Part shown: positions 25,701-33,419 of the stretch, piece by piece
How positions within the stretch are numbered: the first letter of the stretch is position 1
Layout of the letters: each line of letters opens with the position of its first letter
Assembly: GCA_024681515.1 (NCBI GenBank)
Contig: JAILAR010000172.1
Location: 1 to 39,991, forward strand
Direction: 5' to 3'
Source: Eubacterium sp.
GTDB taxonomy: Bacteria > Bacillota > Clostridia > Lachnospirales > Lachnospiraceae
DNA: 39,991 bases
Position numbers and translations under genes: made by a program
Notes under the pieces: model-generated
What the model saw: the letters and a program-made list of their open reading frames with translations, nothing else
What the model was told of the DNA's origin: nothing
Databases searched by the model: none

Positions 25701-26536
25701 TAATGCACCCGCGTGATCGGGTAACTGTCACTATGAATCGCGTGATAGACCAGCCGTGTAAACTCTGCCACGATTTCATCCGTCTGATATCCGCTTCCCA
25801 GAGCCTGACGGATATCTTTTTTCACGACCTCTATGATCGTATTGTCCTTCGGCATTCCGTTTGCAGCATCCGCGTGTCCGTCATAGTAACCCTCATCGAT
25901 GCAGAGTGCATTTGCACGTACCTTTCCGTCCTCGCCGCCTACACGGGCTGCCACGGTGCTGTCCGCTGAAAGGTCATATTCCGGTCCCGCCGGATCATAT
26001 CCGGTATCAAACCTCTGCCCCTGTTCCAGATACACAAATCTCCGGCTGTTTCCGGTTTTAACGGATACGACCGCATCCATGTTTGCCAGTTTAGCCTGCC
26101 AGTCTTCGTCCTCAACGCTTTCATTCCAGGCCTCATTCATGGGGCTCCGCATGATCTCCGGGATTCCTGCGTCATTTTCTGTTTCTTCATAGATTTCTCC
26201 CGTGTCAGTTTCCGGATTCTCTTCTTCCTCTTCCGGAACCTCTTCCCCAGTTTCCGACACGTTCTCTTCCGAACATTCCGACAGAGCATCATCTGCCGAG
26301 ACATCTCCCTCGAAAATATCTCCCGTAATATCTCCGAAAATCTCCGTCTGTAAGATTTCCGACGTATTCCCGGACATTTCCTCTGCCCACACTTCCTCCT
26401 CTGCCCGGACACCATCTGTCGGCCAGGGATTCATGGCAAGGAAAATGAAAAACGCCAGCAATACCGCAAGCACTCTGCATTTCCGTTTATATTTTCCTCT
26501 GTCATTTTTCTTTTTTTTATCAACCGTATTATTCAT
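22721..26536 (-). CDS. Cell-wall-anchored thioester/VaFE-repeat adhesin
   Basis: A 1271-aa surface protein. After a basic N-terminus a signal anchor (about 22-40) leads to a long acidic linker (about 45-125). A thioester domain follows: Cys212 in ALCID and Gln349 in YQSFLTW match the Cys-Gln pair that forms an internal thioester able to bond covalently with host or surface ligands. Cna-B/prealbumin-like domains come next (for example GAIFEIENLDTHEVHRIVTDADG, about 870). A VaFE (T-Q ester) domain near 1080-1180 ends in FEGLDLTEYAGCEFVVYERLY. The tail is Pro/Glu-rich with PQDTT-type repeats. It ends with sorting signal QPQTGDG, a hydrophobic helix and FRKKK. Sortase anchoring is expected with an LPXTG variant. 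It closes the Tad locus. Ligand unknown. Confidence 0.9.
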   Translation of the reverse strand: MNNTVDKKKKNDRGKYKRKCRVLAVLLAFFIFLAMNPWPTDGVRAEEEVWAEEMSGNTSEILQTEIFGDITGDIFEGDVSADDALSECSEENVSETGEEVPEEEEENPETDTGEIYEETENDAGIPEIMRSPMNEAWNESVEDEDWQAKLANMDAVVSVKTGNSRRFVYLEQGQRFDTGYDPAGPEYDLSADSTVAARVGGEDGKVRANALCIDEGYYDGHADAANGMPKDNTIIEVVKKDIRQALGSGYQTDEIVAEFTRLVYHAIHSDSYPITRVHYILCYYLSKHGRTGTGQNVSNATFSDYSTSELEGYIQECLGKGEIPQTVDFQLYYLESKVENIPLSERVYQSFLTWQESEHQEEPEDYYIAIRKIDGTGKLLNDIPFTLEVTGIRFGDENETTVKYETEDTGYLTTGWFFDTTGTTKSTMWPRAKSGSTALAAEPRYRDSSGNWQQVPDGIAIAYLGKFKERPTKVLVQEKMTEAQRTIYLAQTTGAYDMASHGFLYREIEAAIQNAAASDLTWKNYRRTYAALVKESSDPSCTDGNPNYALKGAEYKLFREKKDAQDALAARLLNTPDYSKSIGTFTVKADGTSNVLEVTSQMKKDQTTGIRNAEGTVFYVVESKAAKNYRISDQIGSVTVTEENDAGNPAVFRVEDEPVRGEIGAGIRKISNGNRAADLENASFTMSYYPLDVSKNYTSRQIRKKMKTPAWSKTYTTAMLKLSEGDYLGALIEEEFPLGYLIIEETDPPTDYRMPGQGDIAAVNGVSGPFQMVFVLDSKGSAETGYEPDGAWMLDEAGNRTTQLKPILSGASGRKGTQRTKTVNELVFSNGIIRGDIELQKVSDREEEPLEGAIFEIENLDTHEVHRIVTDADGFASTAANYQKHDENTGYYDDGKNYDGTKAGIWFREDPEDLTARDQTPDNDDGALIAGWYRVTEVDANGYQKEEPVEIRIGWERVEEEGNFVWKEPEQGALDHATYRIFDPDREDGQAKITDMRMPEIGTLALTVDPELAGIADTNTKDARDTLIREGRYSEAKILEPAADQTVWDICSYTNLRTATTYTLVGSLMLKQEDGTVTLFTRPDGSAVTASSEFTTTAGYQASRYEACGTVTVRFEGLDLTEYAGCEFVVYERLYLGTETEGDAIAVRYLGSNNDTVTFPLIHEDPDSEDQSVSVKELPPEPEVPEDSVKPRPPKEEEPPTPPEEPEPQDTTIVRKPQPQDTTDVREPEPQDTVVKRQPQTGDGTPLTIFGILLGVGALGALILIHFRKKK

Positions 26537-26637
26537 ACATCCTCATTCCTCTTCTCTTTCTCATTTATGATGACCGGGCTCAAAAGAAACTTTGCCCCCG
26601 GCCGTGATACTGCAGCATGCACATACCCGACTTCGGA

Positions 26638-27954
26638 TCACACCACGTAGTATTCCTCCTCCGCGAAGCTCACCACATCCCCGTAATGCAGTTCTCTTGC
26701 GGCTGAATCCGTGATCCTTACATGATTGATATATGTCCCGTTCGTCGAGCCCAGATCCCGCAGTGTTACCACGGAACCGCAGCATTCCAGTCTGGCATGA
26801 TTCCTGCTGATGGAGGGTGCCGCTATACAATACTCATTTTCACCCTCATTTCTCCCGATCCTGCAATACCCCTCCGAAACATACAGCGGTGCACGGATTC
26901 CCGTTTCCACCGGAACCAGCTGACGGATGGAATTCCGAAGAATGCTGGTAGCCGGAACCAGCGCAGTGCAATCAGTATGAACCGTCCGATTTTCATAAAC
27001 CGGCACTGCTGTCTGACCTCCGTAAACCTGCGCGACCTTCTGAACTCCCTCCGCCGTAAGTTCCGCGTAATCCCTGTCTCTCAGGATCAGCCTGCAGAGC
27101 AGAAATAACACATATGCAGCTCCAAGGAGCGCAGAGATCCGGAGGGAGCCGATCCCAAACAGAAGGTATGCTCCCACAGAAACCAAAATCAGCAATCCTC
27201 CCAAGGCATAAAAGATCCATCCTCCCCGACTGTCTGCGCCGTTCACTTTTCCGAGTTTTGGCTTTGTATCCGTTTTATAATCTTTTTCTGTGTTTGGATC
27301 CGAGAGGTCCAGGGGCTTTTGTTTTCCGGTTCGTGTCTGCAAGACTCCCTCGTCTGCTATAACCGTTCTCATTCCTGCCCTGTCTGTCTGCACCGGATCC
27401 GAGGCCGGTCTCCTCCATGTATCCGTAAGCTGCAAAAGCATTTCCGGTGTGAAACTGCCGCTCAGAAACCGTTCATACAGATCATAGAACCGAACGATCT
27501 CTGTTTCATTTGCATGACTGAACCGAGGCATAATTTCTTCCATCAGATATTTCATGGATTCCGAAAAAAATGCACTTCTTCCCGGCGCATACAGGAAACG
27601 GATCCTTCTCTCGGTTTCGTCATAAAGCAGATACGCGGAAGACAGAAGAATGCCTTCCGCCGGAAGCAGGTAATCCTGCAGCTCCCGGATGCAGTCAGCA
27701 AGATTGACCAAAAGATCCTGCACATCCTGCCAGCCGGGACCTGAAGCACCCCACTTCCGAACCAGACCCACCATGCCATCTGCCTTATATATCAGCCGCC
27801 TCTCTCCGTCCACCCACTCAACCGTCAGCTCCGGAAGAAACGCAAAATGATTGCCGGCAAGCATTTCCAGTGTATAAGCCTCCCTCACTTCGCCTTGGCC
27901 AACACGAAGCTCGAAGCAGGTATTAATCCCCTTCACCTGTCGTATAATTTCCAT
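26638..27954 (-). CDS. FHA domain protein with DUF6382-type N-terminus
   Basis: A 438-aa protein. Residues 1 to about 170 match the DUF6382-type region that commonly precedes FHA domains in Firmicutes Tad loci (from memory). A charged linker follows, then two hydrophobic helices (about 250-290). The C-terminal FHA domain (about 365-438) has the phosphothreonine-binding signature GRNEGENEYCI, then SRNHARLE and LGSTNGTYIN. It is membrane-anchored with the FHA domain probably in the cytoplasm. FHA domains bind phosphothreonine, so a Ser/Thr kinase elsewhere may control pilus assembly. The start at 27954 overlaps the upstream TadE-like gene by 32 bp. Confidence 0.88.
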   Translation of the reverse strand: MEIIRQVKGINTCFELRVGQGEVREAYTLEMLAGNHFAFLPELTVEWVDGERRLIYKADGMVGLVRKWGASGPGWQDVQDLLVNLADCIRELQDYLLPAEGILLSSAYLLYDETERRIRFLYAPGRSAFFSESMKYLMEEIMPRFSHANETEIVRFYDLYERFLSGSFTPEMLLQLTDTWRRPASDPVQTDRAGMRTVIADEGVLQTRTGKQKPLDLSDPNTEKDYKTDTKPKLGKVNGADSRGGWIFYALGGLLILVSVGAYLLFGIGSLRISALLGAAYVLFLLCRLILRDRDYAELTAEGVQKVAQVYGGQTAVPVYENRTVHTDCTALVPATSILRNSIRQLVPVETGIRAPLYVSEGYCRIGRNEGENEYCIAAPSISRNHARLECCGSVVTLRDLGSTNGTYINHVRITDSAARELHYGDVVSFAEEEYYVV

Positions 27955-28411
27955 ATAACTGCCATCTCCTTAATCGATCACTGCACAGATCCTTCTCATG
28001 CCCCACAGTCACCGGAAATTCCGCACGGTAGGGTGAAAAAAGGCCTGCGATATTTTTCAGAAAAGAGACAGAGGCATGCAGGTATATCTGCTCTCCGATC
28101 AGAAGAGACTCCATCCCTGCATCCTTCACCTGCTGCGAAGCATTTGCGATCCGATCCTCCAATGCAACATCCGCCCTGCCGTCCCTCTCCTCCATGATCG
28201 TCAGAGAATACAGGGATTTATACATATCCCCGCGAAGCTGCTCCCTGTGTCCAATGGTAAGAAAAAGAAGGATCGCACCTGCTGTGAGAAACAGGATGAT
28301 CGGGATCAGGACAGACGCCTCCACCGTGATCACACCTTTACAGCGATTCCCGCCGCCTCCTGTATATCCTTTGCAACAGTCGTTCAAGCAACACTCCTTC
28401 CCCGGATCCAC
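27923..28411 (-). CDS. TadE-like pseudopilin 2
   Basis: A 162-aa protein. KGVITVEASVLIPIILFL (about 25-42) is a class III prepilin-type motif: a Gly, then Glu at +5, then a hydrophobic helix, as in TadE/TadF pseudopilins processed by a TadV-like peptidase. No such peptidase is in this window. The start is GTG at 28411 with GGGAG 6 bases upstream, overlapping the preceding stop region. The Cys-rich N-terminus (CCLNDCC) is unusual. It is tightly packed in the Tad operon. Assignment to TadE rather than TadF is uncertain. Confidence 0.82.
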   Translation of the reverse strand: MDPGKECCLNDCCKGYTGGGGNRCKGVITVEASVLIPIILFLTAGAILLFLTIGHREQLRGDMYKSLYSLTIMEERDGRADVALEDRIANASQQVKDAGMESLLIGEQIYLHASVSFLKNIAGLFSPYRAEFPVTVGHEKDLCSDRLRRWQLYGNYTTGEGD

Positions 28412-28412
28412 A

Positions 28413-29186
28413 TCATCTCCCGCATCGCGAACATTTCGGCAATCCTTCCACTTCGCTCAGCCGTACCCGCCGCACCGTCCGTTTGAGCCCGCTGCAATCC
28501 GAGGAGCCATGATAACAATCCCCCTCCGGGCAGACAAAAACAAAATCACCGGCCGTTTTCCCACAGAAGGCACAGGCACGATATCCCTCATTTACAGCCG
28601 CTTTCTTTGTCAGCGGATGGATCTGCAGCAGAAGATGCGTACACCCCCGGCTCACATGGTATACTTCCCGGTTATCCGTCACATATACATAGGGATCCGC
28701 CTCAGTCTCTCCGTCGGCATCCTGCTTTCGTCCGGTGTAGGGTTTCTGGCGGATCGTCTCCTCTACTTCCTGCGTAACCGTCGGAAGAAACGGAGTGTTC
28801 ACACAGATCTCATACCGAATGCAGAGGACCAGATCCCCATCTTCCGCAGGCAGCTCCGATTCCCATAAATGGATTCCCGAGGCCCCGCCCTTCACGTATT
28901 TTTCCACCAGATCCGGAGCATCCAACGCTTCCTGTAATCGATGATCCGCAAGAAGGAGCAGAGAGGCACTGTCGATCAGTCCTTCCGTATCCCCGGATGT
29001 GATCGACACCTCATCCAGCAGATAAAAGTATTCCGCTGCATATTCCGCCGCCTCGATCCCCGCTTCATATACCACCTGCTGCACGGCTCTGACCTGGACC
29101 GCATGAAACAGAAACAGGAGAAGGAAGAGAAATACAGGCACGCCGATAGCCGCCTCTACGACTGTCGAGCCGTCATTATTTTTCAT
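28413..29186 (-). CDS. TadE-like pseudopilin with two C-terminal Cys/His knuckles
   Basis: A 257-aa protein. GSTVVEAAIGVPVFLFLLLFLF (about 6-27) is the pseudopilin processing site and helix. After a region of about 140 residues come two similar modules. One has VYHVSRGCTHL and YRACAFCGKT; the other has CYHGSSDCSGL and LPKCSRCG. Each has a Tyr-His, a single Cys and a CxxC, the layout of small zinc-binding knuckles also seen appended to secreted nucleases. The helix would cross the membrane, leaving the knuckles outside. The 5' neighbour is separated by a 163-bp gap carrying a long inverted repeat. The role of the knuckles is unknown; metal binding or disulfide stabilisation are the options. 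Confidence 0.82.
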   Translation of the reverse strand: MKNNDGSTVVEAAIGVPVFLFLLLFLFHAVQVRAVQQVVYEAGIEAAEYAAEYFYLLDEVSITSGDTEGLIDSASLLLLADHRLQEALDAPDLVEKYVKGGASGIHLWESELPAEDGDLVLCIRYEICVNTPFLPTVTQEVEETIRQKPYTGRKQDADGETEADPYVYVTDNREVYHVSRGCTHLLLQIHPLTKKAAVNEGYRACAFCGKTAGDFVFVCPEGDCYHGSSDCSGLKRTVRRVRLSEVEGLPKCSRCGR

Positions 29187-29212
29187 TCACACACCCCGCT
29201 TAAATAGTTCAG

Positions 29213-29349
29213 CGGTGGATATCGGAAGGTACACTCCACAAGGCTCCCGAAGAGGTTAAATTTATTAATGAGTCAGCAACAAAGCCAAAAGGGTCCACCA
29301 TCCAACCGGCTTATTGACTGCATGGAAATGTACCTTCCGATATCCACCG
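29213..29349. repeat. 21-bp perfect inverted repeat enclosing 95 bp (MITE-like or RNA stem)
   Basis: Positions 29213-29233 and 29329-29349 are perfect reverse complements (inner core GGATATCGGAAGGTACA). The right arm ends one base before the stop codon of the DUF5702-like gene. The element fills most of the only large gap inside this stretch of the Tad operon. The enclosed 95 bp has no gene. It may be a small non-autonomous mobile element, or an mRNA stem that separates expression of the flanking pilus genes. Confidence 0.85.
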
Positions 29350-30741
29350 TTAATATCCCAGTTCCTCCTGAACTACGATTGCATGTCCTTCATACTCGAC
29401 CTCCGCTTTCATCCCGAAAGCAGTGATCGCATCTTTCATGTAAAACTTCCCTGTATCAGACTCCGCATTTTGATTGACATTCAGCTGCATGATGTCCAAC
29501 ATCCGGAAATACGCTTCTCCCATACGACATGCCAGCAGGATCAGCAGATAATCCTCATAATCCAGCCCGGACTCATCCTCATCCTGCGCCGGACTGTCCG
29601 TCACCTCCTCCAATCGATACAAGCCGTCCAGATCGGTGACCCAGTTTTCCTTCGTTTTCAGATAGGGCACCTTTTTCCCCCGGACGAGACGATACGCATC
29701 GGCGACCGCTTCGATGTAGGACCACGCTCCGGCAAGAAGATATTTCACCACCGGCTGTGACGGCGGAAAATACCAGGTCAGCGCCGTCGCAAGTGCCGAC
29801 AGCCGTGCCATCTTGTCCGCATCTGTCAGGATATATGCAAAATTACAGCCCGTCCGGATCACCATGATCTGATCTATCACGGCTTTATAATTCTGCACAT
29901 CCGATTTTTTCCCGACGATCAGGTATTCCATTTCCAGATCCAGAACCGTATCTTCCTGAACCTTATCCGTAAAGCAGTTGAAGCAGTTTGCTGCATAGAT
30001 CAGTCCCGCCGCTTCCGACTCCAGTCCGTCGAGCCAGCCGCCGCTCTGTGTCACGCTCCGCTTGAGTCGTGCCATATCCTGAAATCCGGAATCAACGGTA
30101 ACGAGAGAGATCCCTTTCTTCCCCTGGGACGGCAATTCACTGAAATCCACTTCATACTCGCGAAAACTATATCCTTCCGGAAGGATCCAGAACGCCACAC
30201 CTATCAGCTCACATGCACGAATGGATCTCCGGGGATCTTCATCTTCCTTGTTCTCCTCCTCACCCTCACTCTGTTCCATGTCCAATCCGTCAACCTCTTC
30301 CTCCGTGATCGGCGTATCATTTTTCACCTTTGATTTCAGATATTCCGCTCCCTTTTCTGCCGCAAGATACTTCGATGCTTCCATCACCTGTCTCCGCAGC
30401 TCTGTGCAGCCTTCATCCATGACGCCTGTCACACCGGTCAGAGTGCAGCCCGCTACGCTGTATTCATCACCCAGATTTTCCTGAAGCCGTTCCTCAGCCA
30501 ATGCTTCCAGAGCCCCCATTCCCTCATCGCCGGGATTCTGATCCAGAAAGAGCACATGGTAATGGTCAAAAAGATACCGGTCATACTCCGCACGGACATT
30601 TGACATGGCACTCCTCGTTGCAGCCGCCGTCCTTCCCTTTGCAGAGGACAGTGCCACCCACGAAAGAACCGCAGAAAACAGGATCAGCACTGCGCTGATC
30701 AGCAATGTCAGAAACACCGTGATATATCCCCGATTTCCCAT
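29350..30741 (-). CDS. DUF5702-type Tad-associated protein (TadG-like)
   Basis: A 463-aa protein. The N-terminus GYITVFLTLLISAVLILFSAVLSW is a signal-anchor resembling pseudopilin helices but without the Glu at +5. Next come AEYDRYLFDHYHVLFLDQN and a long extracytoplasmic region with few Cys residues. This layout matches the DUF5702 family placed in Clostridia Tad clusters where other bacteria have TadG. Its role is probably structural, at the outer face of the pilus machine. GGAGGAG precedes the start. It lies between the Flp-like pilin and TadE-like genes. Confidence 0.8.
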   Translation of the reverse strand: MGNRGYITVFLTLLISAVLILFSAVLSWVALSSAKGRTAAATRSAMSNVRAEYDRYLFDHYHVLFLDQNPGDEGMGALEALAEERLQENLGDEYSVAGCTLTGVTGVMDEGCTELRRQVMEASKYLAAEKGAEYLKSKVKNDTPITEEEVDGLDMEQSEGEEENKEDEDPRRSIRACELIGVAFWILPEGYSFREYEVDFSELPSQGKKGISLVTVDSGFQDMARLKRSVTQSGGWLDGLESEAAGLIYAANCFNCFTDKVQEDTVLDLEMEYLIVGKKSDVQNYKAVIDQIMVIRTGCNFAYILTDADKMARLSALATALTWYFPPSQPVVKYLLAGAWSYIEAVADAYRLVRGKKVPYLKTKENWVTDLDGLYRLEEVTDSPAQDEDESGLDYEDYLLILLACRMGEAYFRMLDIMQLNVNQNAESDTGKFYMKDAITAFGMKAEVEYEGHAIVVQEELGY

Positions 30742-30824
30742 ATACTCCTCCTGAATCGACTCCGCCGTATATCAACTCACTACGACTGTTTTCATGAATC
30801 CCAACACCGATCCCAACGCGATCA

Positions 30825-31067
30825 TCACATGAGATCCTGCGCATCATCATTGATACTTTTCCAGATCGTATGGACAAGCGACACGATTTGGTCCCGGAAA
30901 ATGATCACCAGCGCGATCAGTACCACGAGGATCAGGATCACCTCCACAACGGCAACCCCCTGATCATTTCCCAGACAGGCGCGGATCAGTGAACCTCGGT
31001 TTGTCACCGGTTCATTAAACTCCTCCGTTTCATTGCGTTCAATTAATCCATTCATTTCATTCGTCAT
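30825..31067 (-). CDS. Flp1-like pilin subunit
   Basis: An 80-aa small pilin, probably the main Tad pilus subunit. The start at 31067 (MTNEMNGLIERNE) is chosen because GGAGAG lies 7 bases before it; a longer frame to 31118 would overlap tadC. GNDQGVAVVEVILILVVLIALVIIF (about 40-64) is the Flp prepilin motif, with Gly, then Glu at +5 and a hydrophobic helix. A short polar tail follows. Firmicutes Flp1-like pilins have this size. Needs a prepilin peptidase not seen here. Confidence 0.85.
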   Translation of the reverse strand: MTNEMNGLIERNETEEFNEPVTNRGSLIRACLGNDQGVAVVEVILILVVLIALVIIFRDQIVSLVHTIWKSINDDAQDLM

Positions 31068-31114
31068 AACCGTTCTCTCCTTTTTGATCACATATTTGTG
31101 CCCGGATCCGCCCT

Positions 31115-32464
31115 TCACATGCCGGAAATGGCAGGGAAAAGAACGATGCCGATAACGATGGCCAGGAGCAGGACGGTCGGCAGCAGCAGTTTTTGAGTCG
31201 CCTGCTCCCCTTTTTTACGGGCAGCTTCCTTTGCTTCTGCCTCCGCGTCCTTCACCTCCTGCTCCAAAAGGTTCAGCAGCTGACTGCTTCCCCTGGGGGC
31301 TGCCGTACTGATGGTAGAAAAGAGTCGGATATAGGACCGGAGCCCTATGCTGCGTCCCAGCTCTGCATAGGCACTGGATTCCGGTGTCCCGGTCCGGATC
31401 CGATTCACGGTATACTGAATCTCCGGAACCAGAAACTGCCGTTCGATGGCCGCTGCCGCCTGCAGGGATCCCTGCAGAGATTCTCCTGCAGACAACTGCA
31501 GAGTAAGCCGTTTCACAAAGCGATAAAACACTTCCTGCAGCAACCCTTCTCTTCGTTTCAGCCTTTCTTTTTCTTTACTGCCCTGCAAGAGGAACAGAAT
31601 TCCCGCGATCAAAATGATAAACGGATATAGTTTGCAAATCATATCTCTTTTGTTTGTCTGTTTCTGATTTACGGTTATCCCTTCCATCTGCTCCGGCAGT
31701 TCAAATACCTCCGAGTCCCGGCTGGATTCCTCCAGTTCTCCGAGAAGCCTCTGTACTCGCTCCACCTTTGATTCCGTGTAGCTCTCCGGGATCACGTTCG
31801 CGATCAGTTCCGTGTCGGACTTATGGACATCATCTGTCATGGTCACTGTGATCCGCACCTGCTGCGGCTCGCGAAGCTCCTTTCTCCTTACAGTGCCTCC
31901 CCGTCCGATCACCGTCAGTGCATCCGTGTCCCAGGACAGTTTCAGGATCCCGCTGCTGTCCTTCTTCGGGAAGCTTAAGTCTTCCGTCACATAGTCCAGC
32001 GATGCATTGTCTCCTAAAACCGCCTTTTTCAGCCATTCAACGGCCGCATCCCTGGCAGCCCCAAACTCTGCTTCCGTCAAATGCCTGTTCCCGACCTGAA
32101 GCGTAAACTCCGTTGTCACTTCCCCATCGGTAAGCTGTACCGCGATACCGGCTGCATCCTCTCCTGCATCCGGTCTGCGGATCCGGTCCGCCTCCTCGTC
32201 CCCGGCCGGAAGCAAGAGGACTCCCAGTCCAAGGATCCAGAGCACACCGAGTCCTGCCATAAACTGCCGAAACCTTCGCTCCATATACCGGGACGTTGCA
32301 TCTTCCAGCGATCGTCCATACAGTACCTCCAGTTTTTGCAAACGTCCGGCAATCTGCGGTACACGCCATGATCCACCTTTATTTAAGCTGAAATGCTTCC
32401 TTGCCATCACCGCTCCGACAGCGATGATCGGCAGGAGCACCAGCAGGATGGCTATTAATATCAT
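31115..32464 (-). CDS. tadC: TadC-like type II secretion F family protein with a large inserted domain
   Basis: A 449-aa inner-membrane platform protein. The C-terminal half (about 300-449) is the T2SSF domain of TadC: FYRFVKRLTLQLSAGESLQGSLQ, then LFSTISTAAPRGSSQLLNLLEQE and a final helix ending AISGM. N-terminal helices lie at about 1-20 and 70-86. Between helices near 86 and 280 is an insertion of about 190 residues. It includes DLSFPKKDSSGILKLSWDTDALTVIGRGGTV, resembling an atrophied bacterial Ig-like domain (aBig). Usual TadC proteins are about 300 aa. The insertion is predicted outside the membrane. It lies in the operon between tadB and the Flp-like gene. Confidence 0.82.
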   Translation of the reverse strand: MILIAILLVLLPIIAVGAVMARKHFSLNKGGSWRVPQIAGRLQKLEVLYGRSLEDATSRYMERRFRQFMAGLGVLWILGLGVLLLPAGDEEADRIRRPDAGEDAAGIAVQLTDGEVTTEFTLQVGNRHLTEAEFGAARDAAVEWLKKAVLGDNASLDYVTEDLSFPKKDSSGILKLSWDTDALTVIGRGGTVRRKELREPQQVRITVTMTDDVHKSDTELIANVIPESYTESKVERVQRLLGELEESSRDSEVFELPEQMEGITVNQKQTNKRDMICKLYPFIILIAGILFLLQGSKEKERLKRREGLLQEVFYRFVKRLTLQLSAGESLQGSLQAAAAIERQFLVPEIQYTVNRIRTGTPESSAYAELGRSIGLRSYIRLFSTISTAAPRGSSQLLNLLEQEVKDAEAEAKEAARKKGEQATQKLLLPTVLLLAIVIGIVLFPAISGM

Positions 32465-32564
32465 TCTGATATATACTCCCGTAATCTATAAGCCATCGCA
32501 GACAGATTTCCACAGACAATATTTCCATGGCAAAACTCCGGACCTGCGATCCTCATCGAAATGA

Positions 32565-33419
32565 TCATATGCTCCGGGCCTCTTCCGACCCGGAAGCGAA
32601 CGCGGCTGTCGGCATCGCCTTCTCCAGGATCTTCGCTGCAATGCGGTCTGCCGCTATATTTCCTGCAAGAGCCAATGTCATGACCACCGCACCACCGATC
32701 CCACAGTACAGCGGTGCGATATAAGACGGATTCATGATGCGCATGTAAAGCAGCATCAGCGCCGGCATCACCGTCATGATTCTCTGTTCCAGCCTTTTCT
32801 CAAACACCGTGCTCTCGATCTCCTGTTGAAGCTCCAGAGATTCCTGAAGCCGCACGGCGGCCTGTCTTACGGTACGGATGAGGTCGCCCCCGGTCCGCTG
32901 CTGTATCCGGAGAACAGTGGCAAATTCATCTGCCTCCTCGATCCGTACCACCGCCGCATACTCCCGAAGTACCTGCCATGCAGGACTACCCAGCGAAAGC
33001 TTTCGCCGCATCTCCCCAACCAAAACAGATATCTCTTCTCCTCTGTGATAGATCAGTGCCAGGTCCCCCTCCGCAACGATAAATGCGTTTTCCAGAGAAT
33101 AACCGGCTTCCAGTGCCGTTTCCACGGAAAGAAGCAAACGGCGAAACTGTTCTCTCCTTTTTCTCTGCCTCCGCTCCGCTGCCATGTGTCCTGTAACAAA
33201 ACCGATATAGATTCCTGCCGCCGCCCCGGGAATAAGCCCCAAAAGCCTGTTATAGAACAGCCATGCCGTAAGAGCCGTCCCGGCCACAGCCGAACCCACT
33301 GCCGGAAGAGGAATCCCTGAAAGGCCGAAGCCGCTCCGTCTTCCTCGCTTCGACGGTATTGTCCGTTTCGTATGATCGAGCTTCCATTTATCGTTCTTCG
33401 ATTTTTTCCCTGCATTCAT
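32565..33419 (-). CDS. tadB: TadB-like type II secretion F family protein
   Basis: A 284-aa membrane platform protein of the Tad pilus machine, partner of TadC. Basic N-terminus (KRTIPSKRGRRSGF), two hydrophobic segments at about 40-75, then the T2SSF domain (about 90-230) with FRRLLLSVETALEAGYSLENAF and TVLRIQQRTGGDLIRTVRQAA. C-terminal helices follow (about 225-270). Its start overlaps the cpaF stop by 4 bp (ATGA), so the two are translationally coupled. The 100-bp gap to tadC holds no evident gene. Confidence 0.87.
   Translation of the reverse strand: MNAGKKSKNDKWKLDHTKRTIPSKRGRRSGFGLSGIPLPAVGSAVAGTALTAWLFYNRLLGLIPGAAAGIYIGFVTGHMAAERRQRKRREQFRRLLLSVETALEAGYSLENAFIVAEGDLALIYHRGEEISVLVGEMRRKLSLGSPAWQVLREYAAVVRIEEADEFATVLRIQQRTGGDLIRTVRQAAVRLQESLELQQEIESTVFEKRLEQRIMTVMPALMLLYMRIMNPSYIAPLYCGIGGAVVMTLALAGNIAADRIAAKILEKAMPTAAFASGSEEARSI

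Noticed and set aside
26561-26830. Open frame of 89 codons between the adhesin and FHA genes
   Set aside because: It overlaps the FHA domain coding region in another frame, lacks a ribosome binding site and shows no motif.
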